From assembly GCF_000026365.1 (NCBI RefSeq), contig NC_012995.1, forward strand, positions 374,501-438,500: a stretch of 64,000 nucleotides of DNA, in the 5' to 3' direction. Positions 37,864-47,885 of this stretch are shown piece by piece. Made by a program: the position numbers and the translations under genes. How positions within the stretch are numbered: position 1 is the stretch's first letter; each line of letters opens with the position of its first letter. Under the pieces are notes generated by a model, which saw only the letters and a list, made by a program, of their open reading frames with translations, did not search any database and was not told the DNA's origin. The DNA is from Zygosaccharomyces rouxii. Its lineage: Eukaryota > Ascomycota > Saccharomycetes > Saccharomycetales > Saccharomycetaceae.

Positions 37864-40410
37864 TTAATGAGAAATGTACTGAAAAACATAACTGATATCC
37901 TTATGATTAAATTCATTTCGCAGTAAATGATCATTGGTTTTCTCTAAATCTTTGTGAATTAGATGGTTCCAAGTAGTTGCATCACCGTAAAGCATCGCTT
38001 GTGATCTAGCCATTTGTTTACCATCCTTGTTACAACGTTTACAGTGGTAGGTTTCATGGGTTTCACAAATAGTTTTATCATTAAATTGAAACAATTGTTT
38101 CAAATTATCTGCAGAGAACAACCTTTCTACATCTTCTTTCGCATCAACAACGCATGAACTTAGCGATAATTTCATTGATTGCCGTTGATAAATTTTTTCC
38201 TCTATGGAACCTGTTGATATGAATCTGTAGATGAAACAATCCTTCTTTTGACCATCTCTCCAAACACGGGCTAGTGCTTGTTGATCAGCAGCTGGATTCC
38301 AATCGGGATCTAAGAGAATCAATCTATTCGCGCCGATTAAATTAATACCACAACCACCGGCTTTAGAACTTAATAAAAATACAAATTCTTGACCCTCGGG
38401 ATCGTTAAACCTATCGACTAGTTTCTGTCTCTTGTTGATACCCATAGTACCATCGAGTCTCACTGAACCGTACCTCTTTTGTCGACAGAGTTTTTCAATG
38501 AGATCAAGGGTCTGAGTGTAGTTAGAAATAATGACAATCTTATCATCAGATTCACTTCTGATCTTTGCTAAAAACCTTTCCAATATGGAAAATTTTGAAG
38601 AATATTTTACCTGAAGATCTTTACGTTTCGAATTCCACTCGTAATCATCCGGTATTGATATTTCATCCAAATTTTCAATTTCTTCATTAAAATCCACTAA
38701 ATCTGGATGATTACACAATTTTTTCAAAAGACCAATAGCTTTTAAAGGTTGTGTACCACCAACACCTTTGACTAATTTTTTGACATCTCTCGATTCGACA
38801 TTTTTCTTGTAAAGTTCACGTTGAAATGGTGTCAAATTCACAAATATAACATGTTCATATTTGCAAGGTAAATATTTGGCTAAAATATCATTTGTACGTC
38901 TAATGATAAATTTTGAAACCACATATGATAATTGCGATAGTTTTTCTTGGCCCTTGCGTACATCTTCGTCAGTAGCGTCAGCATCACGACTCTTCAAGAT
39001 AGGAATTTCAAAATTTTTACGAAATTCTGATCTTGATCCCAATAAACCTGGATTAGAGAAATTTAATAAAGCAAAATATTCTGAAAGGTCATTCTGAATG
39101 GGGGTACCAGAAAGAATAACACGACGAGAACAATCGATACTATCCAAAGATGTGAATGTTAATGAATCAGCATTTTTCAGTCTATGACCTTCATCAGCTA
39201 ACATGAGTCCCACATTACAATTTTTGAGTTGGTCTGTATTTCTCCTTAGAGTTTCATATGAAATGATTAAAACCGGTTTAACAATATTACGACCTTGTGC
39301 CTGTGCCCATGAATGAATTGCGCCTGATACACTTCCATTATTTAAAGAGCTCTTCTTACCATCAATCGCTAACGGTGATAAAGTACCGGGTCCCAACCAT
39401 TTGTCCAATTCATTTGCCCAATTGTTAACTAAGGACGATGGACATACAATAATACATTTGTCAATAAGTCTTTTACCTTGAGGACCTTGCCTTAGGAGTG
39501 TCCACATTAATGCAATACATTGAAGGGTTTTACCCAATCCCATTTCATCTGCCATAATACAACCATATGCACCTCTATTAACCTCTTGAGTTGTATTTTC
39601 CACCCCCTTAGTAACAAGCTCTTTGTCTAGAAAGTCCTTCATGACAAGACCAGTAACACATCGATATAAAAACCTCACACCTTCCACTTGATGTGGTCTT
39701 AAAATTTTAGCCAATTTGGGATCAATTACTACTGGAATGTTTGGAAATTTTTTCGATTGAGTTTCGGTTTCACCAAGCAATTCCTTTAGTGATTTATTTC
39801 TTACACCATTAGTCATTAGCTGAACACGATTAATCTGGGTCTGTGAATTAGAGTCTGAACTTGATGGCGGTGCTACTGGTAACGAGTCATTACGTTCCAT
39901 ATCACCATCCACAGTGGGATCATAAAGGACAATAGCAAACTCATCAGTTGGATCATGAAGTGGTCTTGGTTCGGGTATTACTTTTTTCTTGGTACCTAAA
40001 GTTAGTGGGAGACTGTGTCGTTGTGTGTAACCTTTAATAGGAACTGTGAAGGATCTCCTTAAAGTATTTTCAATTTTAGAGAGTCGTTGTGGATCTTGAG
40101 CTAGTCTATGCGCACTCAGTGCATCTGCTCTTACACGTCTCTCCTCTTCTTCTTCTTCTTCTTCTACATTGTTCATACTCATATCCACGTCCACATCCAT
40201 ACCGGCATAGGATATTCCGGTTCTTCTACGTGTCCTACGGACGCTGTTATCATTCTCGACATTTCTTTTGTTATTATTCTTGTAAGGGACTTTAAAAGGT
40301 TTTGTCAACTCGGCAAATGATCCTTGTATATTTAAGGACCTAGGAACTAGCTTAGGATTCTCACCAGCACCAATACCATTAGGAGGACTATGGAGACGAG
40401 CCTTTACCAT
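37864..40410 (-). CDS. RAD54: DNA translocase Rad54 (homologous recombination)
   Basis: Swi2/Snf2-family ATPase that works with Rad51 in strand invasion and chromatin remodelling. 848 residues (S. cerevisiae 898), shorter mainly in the N-terminal region and the first ATPase-lobe insertion. The N-terminus keeps PPNGIGAGENPKLVPRSLN. Helicase motifs: CIMADEMGLGKTLQCIALMW (Walker A), MLADEGHRLKN (DEGH), ILSGTPIQNDL, LLSSKAGGCGINLIGANR and WNPAADQQALARVWRDGQ. The C-terminal zinc-binding ETYHCKRCNKDGK is present and the sequence ends FQYISH as in S. cerevisiae. A Glu run coded by GAG/GAA repeats lies near residue 83. Confidence 0.97.
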   Translation of the reverse strand: MVKARLHSPPNGIGAGENPKLVPRSLNIQGSFAELTKPFKVPYKNNNKRNVENDNSVRRTRRRTGISYAGMDVDVDMSMNNVEEEEEEEERRVRADALSAHRLAQDPQRLSKIENTLRRSFTVPIKGYTQRHSLPLTLGTKKKVIPEPRPLHDPTDEFAIVLYDPTVDGDMERNDSLPVAPPSSSDSNSQTQINRVQLMTNGVRNKSLKELLGETETQSKKFPNIPVVIDPKLAKILRPHQVEGVRFLYRCVTGLVMKDFLDKELVTKGVENTTQEVNRGAYGCIMADEMGLGKTLQCIALMWTLLRQGPQGKRLIDKCIIVCPSSLVNNWANELDKWLGPGTLSPLAIDGKKSSLNNGSVSGAIHSWAQAQGRNIVKPVLIISYETLRRNTDQLKNCNVGLMLADEGHRLKNADSLTFTSLDSIDCSRRVILSGTPIQNDLSEYFALLNFSNPGLLGSRSEFRKNFEIPILKSRDADATDEDVRKGQEKLSQLSYVVSKFIIRRTNDILAKYLPCKYEHVIFVNLTPFQRELYKKNVESRDVKKLVKGVGGTQPLKAIGLLKKLCNHPDLVDFNEEIENLDEISIPDDYEWNSKRKDLQVKYSSKFSILERFLAKIRSESDDKIVIISNYTQTLDLIEKLCRQKRYGSVRLDGTMGINKRQKLVDRFNDPEGQEFVFLLSSKAGGCGINLIGANRLILLDPDWNPAADQQALARVWRDGQKKDCFIYRFISTGSIEEKIYQRQSMKLSLSSCVVDAKEDVERLFSADNLKQLFQFNDKTICETHETYHCKRCNKDGKQMARSQAMLYGDATTWNHLIHKDLEKTNDHLLRNEFNHKDISYVFQYISH

Positions 40411-41677
40411 GAGTGGGAGGTTATGTGATTGATCGACCTTGATGTTTGTTGTTGCTTGTTAGTTATAACGCGCTAAGATCCGAGTTTTTCTTTTCCCTTT
40501 CTTTACCGTATCGCGGTGTTTAATAACTTGGACGGTTACCGGTTCGATTCTCGCTAGAGGTATTGTGAAATCATGCTGGTTGCTTTGACCGAGATATCCA
40601 CCGGATTTAAGCTTACGAGCGCAACAGGTACGAAGCGTTTTGGGTCCTTTTCTAAACGAACATGCCGCCGACGTCAAACGGACTGATACCACGGTGTTCT
40701 TTTAAGAGAGAACCGAAACTGTCACCGATCGCTTCGTACACACATCTCAGCGGTTATCTGCCCCCCCCCCCCCCACGCGGACATTTACCACCGCGCTCTA
40801 AAAATACGTCAATGACACATTCCCCAGTAAGAACACGCCAGATCTGCAATCGTACCACCTAATTATCGTCGGAAGTCGAAGATCATAACAACCGCGATTA
40901 TTTCTAAGTGATTGACCGAGCTCTCGCGGTCGTACATTCTTCCGAAACAAGGGGGCAACCAGCGGGATCGTTCGGTACGCACGTACTTCCCGGGCCCTTT
41001 CTCTTTCTCTGCACCAATTGCGGAGAAAAAGTTTACTTCTGCTAGCCGCGCAAACAAAGGGGTCTTCCCCGCATCGGGTGACCTTCCGAAAGTGGTGAGA
41101 CAAGAAAGCAATAAAGAGAGAAAGAAGTCTAACACCCCAACACCCCGTTCGGTATCTGGAGTCTTTTTTTCTTTTTTACTTGTTTCTTAAAAAAAGTTCT
41201 GAAGTACATTTCAATATGGTTCCTGAAACTCGGTCCGAAGTTGCCTTAGGGATGCACTCCGCGACCCCCGTTTTTTTTTTTAATGCAGATACTATGAGAG
41301 TGCGTATATTCAGCCGCAGCTCAACTCCGAGCTACACCCATGGGTATGTATGTAGGGTCGGGAGGGTCGGATAGTGGAGTTAGGAGGAAATATGTCCCTC
41401 TCCCTTCCTACGCATTTTTCTAAGAACATAAGTACGTCACTCCGTCTCCTCTCGAGCATGAGGCTGTCCCTCTTTTGAATTGTTTGTTTCTTCCTTTCTG
41501 TCTTCCTTGTGGGGTGATGGAGCAGATAAATGTTTCCGATGTGGGTGGTGCCGTCTACTCTAGAAGATCGCTTGTATATAAGAGTGAGAACTACGGCGGG
41601 TCCAGAGTCCGTCCTCCGTGGTGTACCACGAAGAACGGAGTTCAGATTAGTTTCGATTTGTTTTATGACAAAATAAA
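40411..41677. other. long GC-rich divergent interval, RAD54-SUT1
   Basis: 1.27 kb without a supported gene, and visibly richer in G and C than the surroundings between 40600 and 41200. It contains a run of 14 C at 40761-40774, CCCGGGCCC near 40989 and several ACGCG-type words. The short open frames here exist on both strands and overlap one another, as expected in GC-rich non-coding DNA. Most of it is probably the SUT1 regulatory region; SUT1 transcription factors commonly have long promoters. Confidence 0.55.
40761..40774 (+). repeat. poly(C) tract
   Basis: Fourteen consecutive C residues, rare in a yeast genome of this composition, followed by ACGCGG. The tract could form unusual structure (i-motif or G-rich partner strand). 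Confidence 0.9.
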
Positions 41678-42664
41678 ATGTCTACTAGTATTCCAGTATT
41701 GAATAGAAATCATTCTTTACCACCGCTCTTACTCCCGGCATCGAGACCTGTGAGTGGTGTTGGTAGTAGTGCAGAGACAAGACAAGATCCGTTCAGTACC
41801 GGCAGTAATGGTAAAAGAAGTGGTAGTTTGGAGGGATTAACCCAGCTCGCTACGAAAAGGGCTAGAATAGATGCTACTGGTGGTAGTGATGATGGTAGCA
41901 ATTCAGTTCCGCTTCCATTGTTATTTGCTTCGCCCATTCCCCTAGTAGGTTCGTCGGCTCCGAAATCGGGATCTGTTTCTTCCGTTTCCTCTATGTCCTC
42001 CTTTTCCGATTCTTCTGCGTCTCCTCATGTCGGTGTTATGTTCGGTGATTACGGTATACGCGATGGGGTCCGCAGGAATAGTGACTATGCGACTGCGACT
42101 GAAAGGAAAAGTAGTAAATTAACACCACCACCAACCGCACCGTGTATGACTCGAGAAAGAAATTCTCCGAGGTCTAGTGCTAGTGGACCAAGTAGCGGTA
42201 GTGGTAGTAATAGTAGCAAGCGTCAAAGAGTGGGACCAAGCTGTGATGGATGCCGGCTTAAAAAGATTAAATGTGATGCGCATGTGGAAATCGTTTTGCA
42301 AGATCCAAGGGTTGTGTCACAAATTTCCAATAAACTTCATCAGGTGGTCTCTCGAGATCAGGTATCTCAAATGGATCTAAAAGTGGATATTTCGAACATT
42401 CCAATGGATTCTGTCTTGGTTAAACATATTGATAAAATTGTTATGTTTAAACCATGTACGTCATGTAACAAGCGTCGCGCAAGTTTAGATGGAAGTCAGG
42501 GCCCACTGGATGGGAGAAATGACAACGTCACTGGTGGCGTATGTGTTTTCAGTAAGGGATTCACAAGAGCTGATATCAACGTTTTTGTCAAAATTTGTAA
42601 AAAGGTAGGTGGGAAACCTGTACAGGAAATGACTGTGGAAGATTATCATGAAGCTGGATTTTAA
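41678..42664 (+). CDS. SUT1: Zn2Cys6 transcription regulator Sut1 (sterol uptake)
   Basis: Regulates sterol uptake and hypoxic genes and acts with Cyc8-Tup1 in S. cerevisiae. 328 residues (S. cerevisiae Sut1 299). The first 180 residues are Ser/Gly-rich and disordered. The zinc cluster has the family's peculiar long insertion: CDGCRLKKIKCD, then about 55 residues to PCTSCNKRRASLDG and finally GGVCVFSKGFTR. This split cluster separates Sut1/Sut2 from ordinary Gal4-type proteins. There is one copy here for the S. cerevisiae pair SUT1 (YGL162W) and SUT2 (YPR009W). Confidence 0.92.
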   Translation: MSTSIPVLNRNHSLPPLLLPASRPVSGVGSSAETRQDPFSTGSNGKRSGSLEGLTQLATKRARIDATGGSDDGSNSVPLPLLFASPIPLVGSSAPKSGSVSSVSSMSSFSDSSASPHVGVMFGDYGIRDGVRRNSDYATATERKSSKLTPPPTAPCMTRERNSPRSSASGPSSGSGSNSSKRQRVGPSCDGCRLKKIKCDAHVEIVLQDPRVVSQISNKLHQVVSRDQVSQMDLKVDISNIPMDSVLVKHIDKIVMFKPCTSCNKRRASLDGSQGPLDGRNDNVTGGVCVFSKGFTRADINVFVKICKKVGGKPVQEMTVEDYHEAGF

Positions 42665-42772
42665 GGGTTATTGTTTGTTTCACGAGGAGAAGGAAATATA
42701 AAAGCATTGTAAAACTGTATAGATGATGTGACATTATTAAATAAATGTGTGTTTTTTTCCTCTTATTTGGGT

Positions 42773-43510
42773 TTAGAATAACAGTATTTTTGCCGCTACG
42801 CAAAACGCTACATCGACAACTAGCAGTGGTAGAGATTTGCGTCCGGCTTCTAATTCGTTATAGAGCGAGTACGACCTTTTCAATGCAATTAATGAAACGA
42901 TTACCCATTCGATAATCGTAATGACAAAATTTTTACCCAATCTTCTAAATTCATCGACAACTGATAGTAAAAGACACCCGGCGATCCAGGTTACATTTGA
43001 ATAACCATAAGTACTGACAAGTGGTATGAAATTTGTTGCCAATAATTTTTGAGCAATGAACGGTGTTAACAGCGTATAAGCGTAAAATAGCCATGCTGAA
43101 TGGACTAATTTCCAAGATTGACGAGAGGAATCCTTGACCTCCGTTGAAATTCCCCCAAATACGCCATCGATACAAAGCGTGAAAAGTCCGCTGCCTAAAA
43201 ACCTTGACATGACCACAGTTGCAGTTATCCATAGTGGTCCGTAGAGATCTGGCGGAGATGCTTCATTGCGTAGCGATAATGAACCTAGTACCCTTTTTCT
43301 AAAGTCTGCGGTGGTCAATTGGAAATAACGAGAATAGTAGTTGAGTAACCCTGGGGCTAAGGGACGTTCTTCTTCAATTGGCTTTGGAGCAATTTCAGGT
43401 TCTATGTTTCTAATTGGTTCCGGTGGAACTTCCTCCAAGGGGGTGTCTGGTAATGTCTCCTCGAATGGATTTACACCAAAATCGTCAACGCCATCCAATC
43501 CGTCACTCAT
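42773..43510 (-). CDS. YIP5: Yip1-family Golgi membrane protein Yip5
   Basis: Interacts with Rab GTPases on Golgi membranes. 245 residues (S. cerevisiae 310). The N-terminal half is hydrophilic and Pro/Glu-rich (DTPLEEVPPEPIRNIEPE); from LYGPLWITATVVMSRFLGSG on there are about five hydrophobic segments, including AWLFYAYTLLTPFIAQKLLA and VTWIAGCLLLSVVDEFRR, in the arrangement of the Yip1 domain. Converges with SUT1 (108-bp gap). Equivalent to YGL161C and last gene of this synteny block before the tRNA-Gly. Confidence 0.88.
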   Translation of the reverse strand: MSDGLDGVDDFGVNPFEETLPDTPLEEVPPEPIRNIEPEIAPKPIEEERPLAPGLLNYYSRYFQLTTADFRKRVLGSLSLRNEASPPDLYGPLWITATVVMSRFLGSGLFTLCIDGVFGGISTEVKDSSRQSWKLVHSAWLFYAYTLLTPFIAQKLLATNFIPLVSTYGYSNVTWIAGCLLLSVVDEFRRLGKNFVITIIEWVIVSLIALKRSYSLYNELEAGRKSLPLLVVDVAFCVAAKILLF

Positions 43511-43655
43511 GCTTAATAGGTCTTCGCTTTATGTGTATTATAGACTCTTATAGGTCTGTCTAACGTCAATGTTCCGATCAATTGGGTTATTTGGAATAAA
43601 GTGTAAGGCCATATGATGCTCCGGGAAAAAATAGCTGATAAAATTAAAAAAGAAA

Positions 43656-43726
43656 TGCGCAAGCCCGGAATCGAACCAGGGGCTCATCGATGGCAACGAT
43701 GAATTTTACCACTAAACCACTTGCGC
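43656..43726 (-). tRNA. tRNA-Gly (GCC)
   Basis: The minus strand from 43726 reads a 71-nt tRNA with acceptor GCGCAAG, A box TGGTTTAGTGG, anticodon loop TTGCCAT (anticodon GCC), T arm GGTTCGATTCC and discriminator A. There is no intron. A T-rich stretch lies downstream on the minus strand. It marks the junction between the YGL161-164 and YEL029/YJR044 blocks. Confidence 0.97.
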
Positions 43727-43915
43727 TTAGATACTTGTTGTAGAAAGATACTTCAAATTTCCACTACGTCCTTGGCGTAAATCATACTCAGATCATGCTT
43801 GTTTTCTCTCGACCTCTACATGTATACCAACTTACATGTAAACTACGAATACCATATTCGAAAAAAGCTTCAGGAAATCAGTGGCTAGTTTTATTCCAGC
43901 TCTTTTACGTTACTG

Positions 43916-44836
43916 ATGCGTCTATTAGCAACGCAATCACACGTCGTACATGGATATGTGGGTAATAAAGCTGCGACTTTCCCCCTACAATGCTTAGGAT
44001 GGGATGTCGACTGTTGTAACAGCGTCCAATTTTCCAATCATACTGGCTATGGATTGGATAAAGTTAGAGGTAATGCAACTACGGAATCACAATTAGATAA
44101 TACTTTACAGGGAGTCATACAAAATTTCCCCCATGATTATGACGCATTATTATCTGGATATTTACCACATGCAGAATCAATAAGACTTATGGGATGTCAT
44201 TACGCTGAGTACAAAAGACAAAATCCTCATGCGCTCTGGCTATTAGACCCAGTCATGGGAGATGAAGGTGAACTATACGTTTCTGAAAGTGTTGTGCCGG
44301 AATATAAAAGACTAATATTTGGACCGGATGTAGGAATCGATATTATTACGCCCAATCAATTTGAATTAGAACTTTTACATGGCTCTCCGGTAACAACTCT
44401 ATCAGAATTGAATGACGTATTACATGGGATGCACAGATTTATTCCCATAATTGTAGTTTCTTCATTGGACACTAGGTTGTTTAATGATCCCAATAACATA
44501 TTTATAGCCGCCTCTCAAGCTGGCAAACCGCCAGTGATCCTCCGAGTTCCTCTAATAGATTCTTATTTCACAGGTATTGGTGATATTTTTTCAGCACTTT
44601 TGATAGATAGGATTTACAAGCAACGCGATGAGTTGAATCTGGTTTCATGCGTTAACGATACACTTAACGTTGTGCAAGACGTATTGAAAGTGACAAGAGA
44701 TCATTCTCCTCGAGGCGTTACAATGGGATCAACGTTAATGAAAGAATCAGAATTAAAGATCATTGAATGTAGGGATTTGTATGAAGGTCCTGGCGAAGAA
44801 CAAGGACTTCAATTTAAGTATAAAGTTTTGTATTAG
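43916..44836 (+). CDS. BUD16: pyridoxal kinase-like protein (Bud16 type)
   Basis: Phosphorylates pyridoxal-type vitamers in the ribokinase superfamily. 306 residues (S. cerevisiae Bud16 312). The N-terminus ATQSHVVHGYVGNKAATFPLQ and SNHTGYG are pyridoxal-kinase motifs; WLLDPVMGDEGELYV and the catalytic TGIGDIFSALL (Asp general base) are intact. Position next to the SSC1/ECM10-SPF1-MCM3 block fits YEL029C (BUD16) rather than its homologue BUD17. Its stop codon overlaps that of VPS55 on the other strand. Confidence 0.9.
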   Translation: MRLLATQSHVVHGYVGNKAATFPLQCLGWDVDCCNSVQFSNHTGYGLDKVRGNATTESQLDNTLQGVIQNFPHDYDALLSGYLPHAESIRLMGCHYAEYKRQNPHALWLLDPVMGDEGELYVSESVVPEYKRLIFGPDVGIDIITPNQFELELLHGSPVTTLSELNDVLHGMHRFIPIIVVSSLDTRLFNDPNNIFIAASQAGKPPVILRVPLIDSYFTGIGDIFSALLIDRIYKQRDELNLVSCVNDTLNVVQDVLKVTRDHSPRGVTMGSTLMKESELKIIECRDLYEGPGEEQGLQFKYKVLY

Positions 44837-45249
44837 CTAAATAGGGCATCGTCTTGTTCCCAGCTTGAACGGAAGAACCAAGAGAATACCACAATGCTCG
44901 AATAGATGACTAGACCACCAGTGGTACACATAACACAGCTCATTAATCCAATTAGTCGACAGTGGTAAAAGACGGTAGGTAATGCAACACCACTTGTAAC
45001 GAAAAGACCGGTCAGGAAATGGCCTAAATCCTGAGCATCACCTGCGTTTTCTGACATGAAATCTGCACCATCTAATGAACCCTTACCAAATAATGAATTA
45101 GGCAGAGGTGCTAATAGAAATATTAGCACATCTAATAAGGGGTAGTAATTGTGAAATAAAGCACAGCTGAGAATTACCAATAGGAAACCTAGGGCTAAGA
45201 ATCCCGATAGCGATATGATCTTAGTCAATGGCGATACTTTCAATTCCAT
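44833..45249 (-). CDS. VPS55: late endosome sorting protein Vps55
   Basis: Four-span membrane protein that acts with Vps68 in endosome-to-vacuole traffic (OB-RGRP/LEPROT family). 138 residues (S. cerevisiae 140). Hydrophobic segments: IISLSGFLALGFLLVILSCA, YPLLDVLIFLLAPLPNSLFG, HFLTGLFVTSGVALPTVFYH and CTTGGLVIYSSIVVFSWFFR. Equivalent to YJR044C and next to SSC1 as in S. cerevisiae. Its TAA and the BUD16 TAG share bases, so the two convergent genes overlap by 4 bp. Confidence 0.93.
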   Translation of the reverse strand: MELKVSPLTKIISLSGFLALGFLLVILSCALFHNYYPLLDVLIFLLAPLPNSLFGKGSLDGADFMSENAGDAQDLGHFLTGLFVTSGVALPTVFYHCRLIGLMSCVMCTTGGLVIYSSIVVFSWFFRSSWEQDDALFS

Positions 45250-45510
45250 TATTTCTTAGTGTCTTTTACCGTTTCCCTTCTTCAGTGTTGTCCCAGATAC
45301 GTCTTTTGTTAAGTGTGTTCAAAGAGCTTGGCTTCAACACTTTTCAAGCCTCACGGACTCGATCGAAAATAAAAGACTGGACATCATATAATAAACATAA
45401 TCATCATGAACCACTTGCTTTATCACATATACTACGCAGTGCCCCTCTTTTCAATTAGAGAAGCTTTAATAAACTTTATACAGGACTATAAACAGGATAT
45501 CTTACAACCA

Positions 45511-47460
45511 TTACTGTTTTGGTTCTTCACCTTGACCTTGACCTTGACCTTGAGAAGAGGAATCGTTCTTGTACATTTGTTCGAATAATTTCATAGATGC
45601 TTGTTGCAATTCGTCAGTCTTGTTCTTCAAATCTTCAGGACCAACATCCTCACCAGCTTGTACACGAGCGACGGTTTCTCTCAAAGAAGTGATTTGGTCT
45701 TGAACCTTTTGAGCTTCGACCTTGTCTAACTTACCTTCAAATTCTTTCAAAGAAGATTCGGTATCGTTGGCCAATTGGTCAGCTCTGTTAGCAGCTTCAA
45801 TAGATTGTCTCTTGGCTTCATCCTGAGACTTGTATTTCTCTGCGTCTTGAACCATTTGTTCGATTTCACCTTCAGATAGACCAGAAGATCCAGCAACAGT
45901 GATGGAAGCATCCTTGTTGGAAGCCTTATCTCTGGCGGAAACGTTGATAATTCCGTCAGCGTCCAAATCGAAAGTAACTTCGATTTGAGGAACACCCTTT
46001 GGTGCTGGTGGGATACCACTCAAAGTGAAGTTACCGATCAATTTGTTGTCTCTAACCAATTCTCTTTCACCTTGGAAAACTCTGATTTCAACAGAGGTTT
46101 GACCAGCGGCAGCAGTAGAGAAGATTTGAGATTTCTTGGTTGGGATAGTAGTGTTTCTTGGGATTAATCTGGTGAAAACACCACCTAGAGTCTCAATACC
46201 TAGAGACAATGGGGTAACATCCAATAGTAAGACATCTGTGACTTCACCGGCAAGAACAGCACCTTGGATAGCGGCACCAATAGCAACAGCCTCATCTGGG
46301 TTAACAGCCTTTGATGGTTCTCTACCGAACAATTGCTTGACGGTTTCCATAACCTTTGGCATTCTGGACATACCACCAACCAAAATAACGTCGGAGATGT
46401 CAGAAGTGCTCAAAGAAGCATCCTTCAAAGCCTTCTTGACTGGATCAACAGTCTTCTTGACCAATGGTTCAGTCAAGGTCTCGAATTGAGCCCTGGTGAA
46501 CTTCATGTTGATGTGCTTTGGACCGGTTTGATCAGCAGTGATGAAAGGCAAGTTAACTTCAGTAGCAATGGTAGAAGACAATTCGATCTTAGCCTTCTCA
46601 GCTGCTTCTCTGATTCTTTGGATAGCCATTCTATCACCGGACAAGTCAATACCAGATTCTTGCTTGAAACGGGCAACGATTTCTTTCAACATGTAAATAT
46701 CGAAATCTTCACCACCCAAGTGAGTGTCACCGTTGGTAGATTTCACTTCAAAGACACCGTTATCGATATCCAAGATGGAGATATCAAAAGTACCACCACC
46801 CAAATCGAAGACTGCAACAACCTTGGATTCAGATTTTTCTAAACCGTAAGCCAAAGCAGCGGCAGTTGGTTCGTTGACCACACGCAAAACATTTAGACCA
46901 ACAATTTGACCTGCATCCTTAGTAGATTGTCTTTGAGAATCGTTGAAATATGCTGGAACGGTAACCACGGCGTTCTTGACATTCTTACCCAAGTAAGCTT
47001 CAGCGGTTTCCTTCATCTTGTTCAAGATGAAACCACCGATTTGAGATGGAGAGTAAGCTTGACCACGAGCCTCCACCCAAGCGTCACCATTGGTGTGCTT
47101 AACAATCTTGTATGGAACTTGATCAATATCTCTCTTAACTTCAGCATCTTCAAAACGACGACCAATCAAACGCTTGGTGGCAAACAAAGTGTTTTCTGGG
47201 TTAACCACTGCTTGACGCTTAGCTGGAATACCGACAAGACGTTCACCATCCTTGGAGAAAGCCACGACAGATGGAGTAGTTCTTGAACCTTCAGCATTTT
47301 CAATGATCTTAGGTAGCTTACCTTCCATAACAGCCACAGCTGAGTTGGTGGTACCCAAATCGATACCAATGACAGATCCACCCACCTTGTTGGATTGGGA
47401 ACGAGTTGCCACACGAATTGGTGTAGCAACGTTCCTGAGAACGTTTCTAGCGGCTAGCAT
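45511..47460 (-). CDS. SSC1: mitochondrial Hsp70 Ssc1
   Basis: Matrix DnaK-type chaperone, motor of protein import and folding. 649 residues (S. cerevisiae 654). The presequence is basic ([20 protein letters not shown]). The nucleotide-binding domain starts [20 protein letters not shown], with the family signatures [17 protein letters not shown] and [20 protein letters not shown]; the linker [19 protein letters not shown] leads to the substrate domain. The C-terminus has a [14 protein letters not shown] tail from a hexamer repeat. It is the single gene for S. cerevisiae SSC1 (YJR045C) and ECM10 (YEL030W). Codon choice is strongly biased, as for abundant proteins. A heat-shock element lies upstream. 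Confidence 0.97.
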   Translation of the reverse strand: MLAARNVLRNVATPIRVATRSQSNKVGGSVIGIDLGTTNSAVAVMEGKLPKIIENAEGSRTTPSVVAFSKDGERLVGIPAKRQAVVNPENTLFATKRLIGRRFEDAEVKRDIDQVPYKIVKHTNGDAWVEARGQAYSPSQIGGFILNKMKETAEAYLGKNVKNAVVTVPAYFNDSQRQSTKDAGQIVGLNVLRVVNEPTAAALAYGLEKSESKVVAVFDLGGGTFDISILDIDNGVFEVKSTNGDTHLGGEDFDIYMLKEIVARFKQESGIDLSGDRMAIQRIREAAEKAKIELSSTIATEVNLPFITADQTGPKHINMKFTRAQFETLTEPLVKKTVDPVKKALKDASLSTSDISDVILVGGMSRMPKVMETVKQLFGREPSKAVNPDEAVAIGAAIQGAVLAGEVTDVLLLDVTPLSLGIETLGGVFTRLIPRNTTIPTKKSQIFSTAAAGQTSVEIRVFQGERELVRDNKLIGNFTLSGIPPAPKGVPQIEVTFDLDADGIINVSARDKASNKDASITVAGSSGLSEGEIEQMVQDAEKYKSQDEAKRQSIEAANRADQLANDTESSLKEFEGKLDKVEAQKVQDQITSLRETVARVQAGEDVGPEDLKNKTDELQQASMKLFEQMYKNDSSSQGQGQGQGEEPKQ

Positions 47461-47630
47461 TACCTTTCTTTTGTTTTAGACTTTGTAAAAGAGTACAGAG
47501 GGTTCTGCTTCTTCAAACTCTCAGCGCAAGGGAGAATACCTTTCTTATTGATGGACGGCCCGTTGGACGTAATCGCCTTTTATACTTGTAAAATTTTCTT
47601 GTTCATTCTTTTTCTTCTAAAAGGGATTAG

Positions 47631-47655
47631 AGAATGTTGTGGAACGTTATGGAAG
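47631..47655 (-). promoter_or_regulatory. step-type heat-shock element of SSC1
   Basis: Three GAA triplets on the plus strand (47632-47634, 47642-47644, 47652-47654), that is three TTC on the minus strand, each separated by exactly 7 bases. This is the step-type heat-shock element (nTTCn repeated every 10 bp) bound by Hsf1 in yeast. It lies about 170-195 bp upstream of the SSC1 start, in the divergent interval shared with TAH11. Confidence 0.75.
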
Positions 47656-47885
47656 AGAAAGAAAAGGTTCGTTCTGAGTGACTTCTTTGCTTAGGGTTCT
47701 TACTCCGAGATTAGGGCACTTAAATATTTAGGGCACAGATTATAACATTAGGGTTTTTGAAATTTTCGATATTGTCGAGTAGCGATGAGCTAGTTATACT
47801 TATCACATTCATCACTTCAGTAGCTATCTCCAAACGGTATACAGTAAGAGTCTACCTTGTCCTAACGGGAGCTTCTTCATTCATT

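Noticed and set aside
40540..40570. tRNA B-box-like GGTTCGATTC
   Set aside because: The flanking bases cannot form a T stem and no A box or acceptor stem is found upstream.
40798..41190. Cluster of 90-100 codon frames on both strands upstream of SUT1
   Set aside because: GC-rich DNA has few stops; the frames overlap each other on opposite strands with no protein features.
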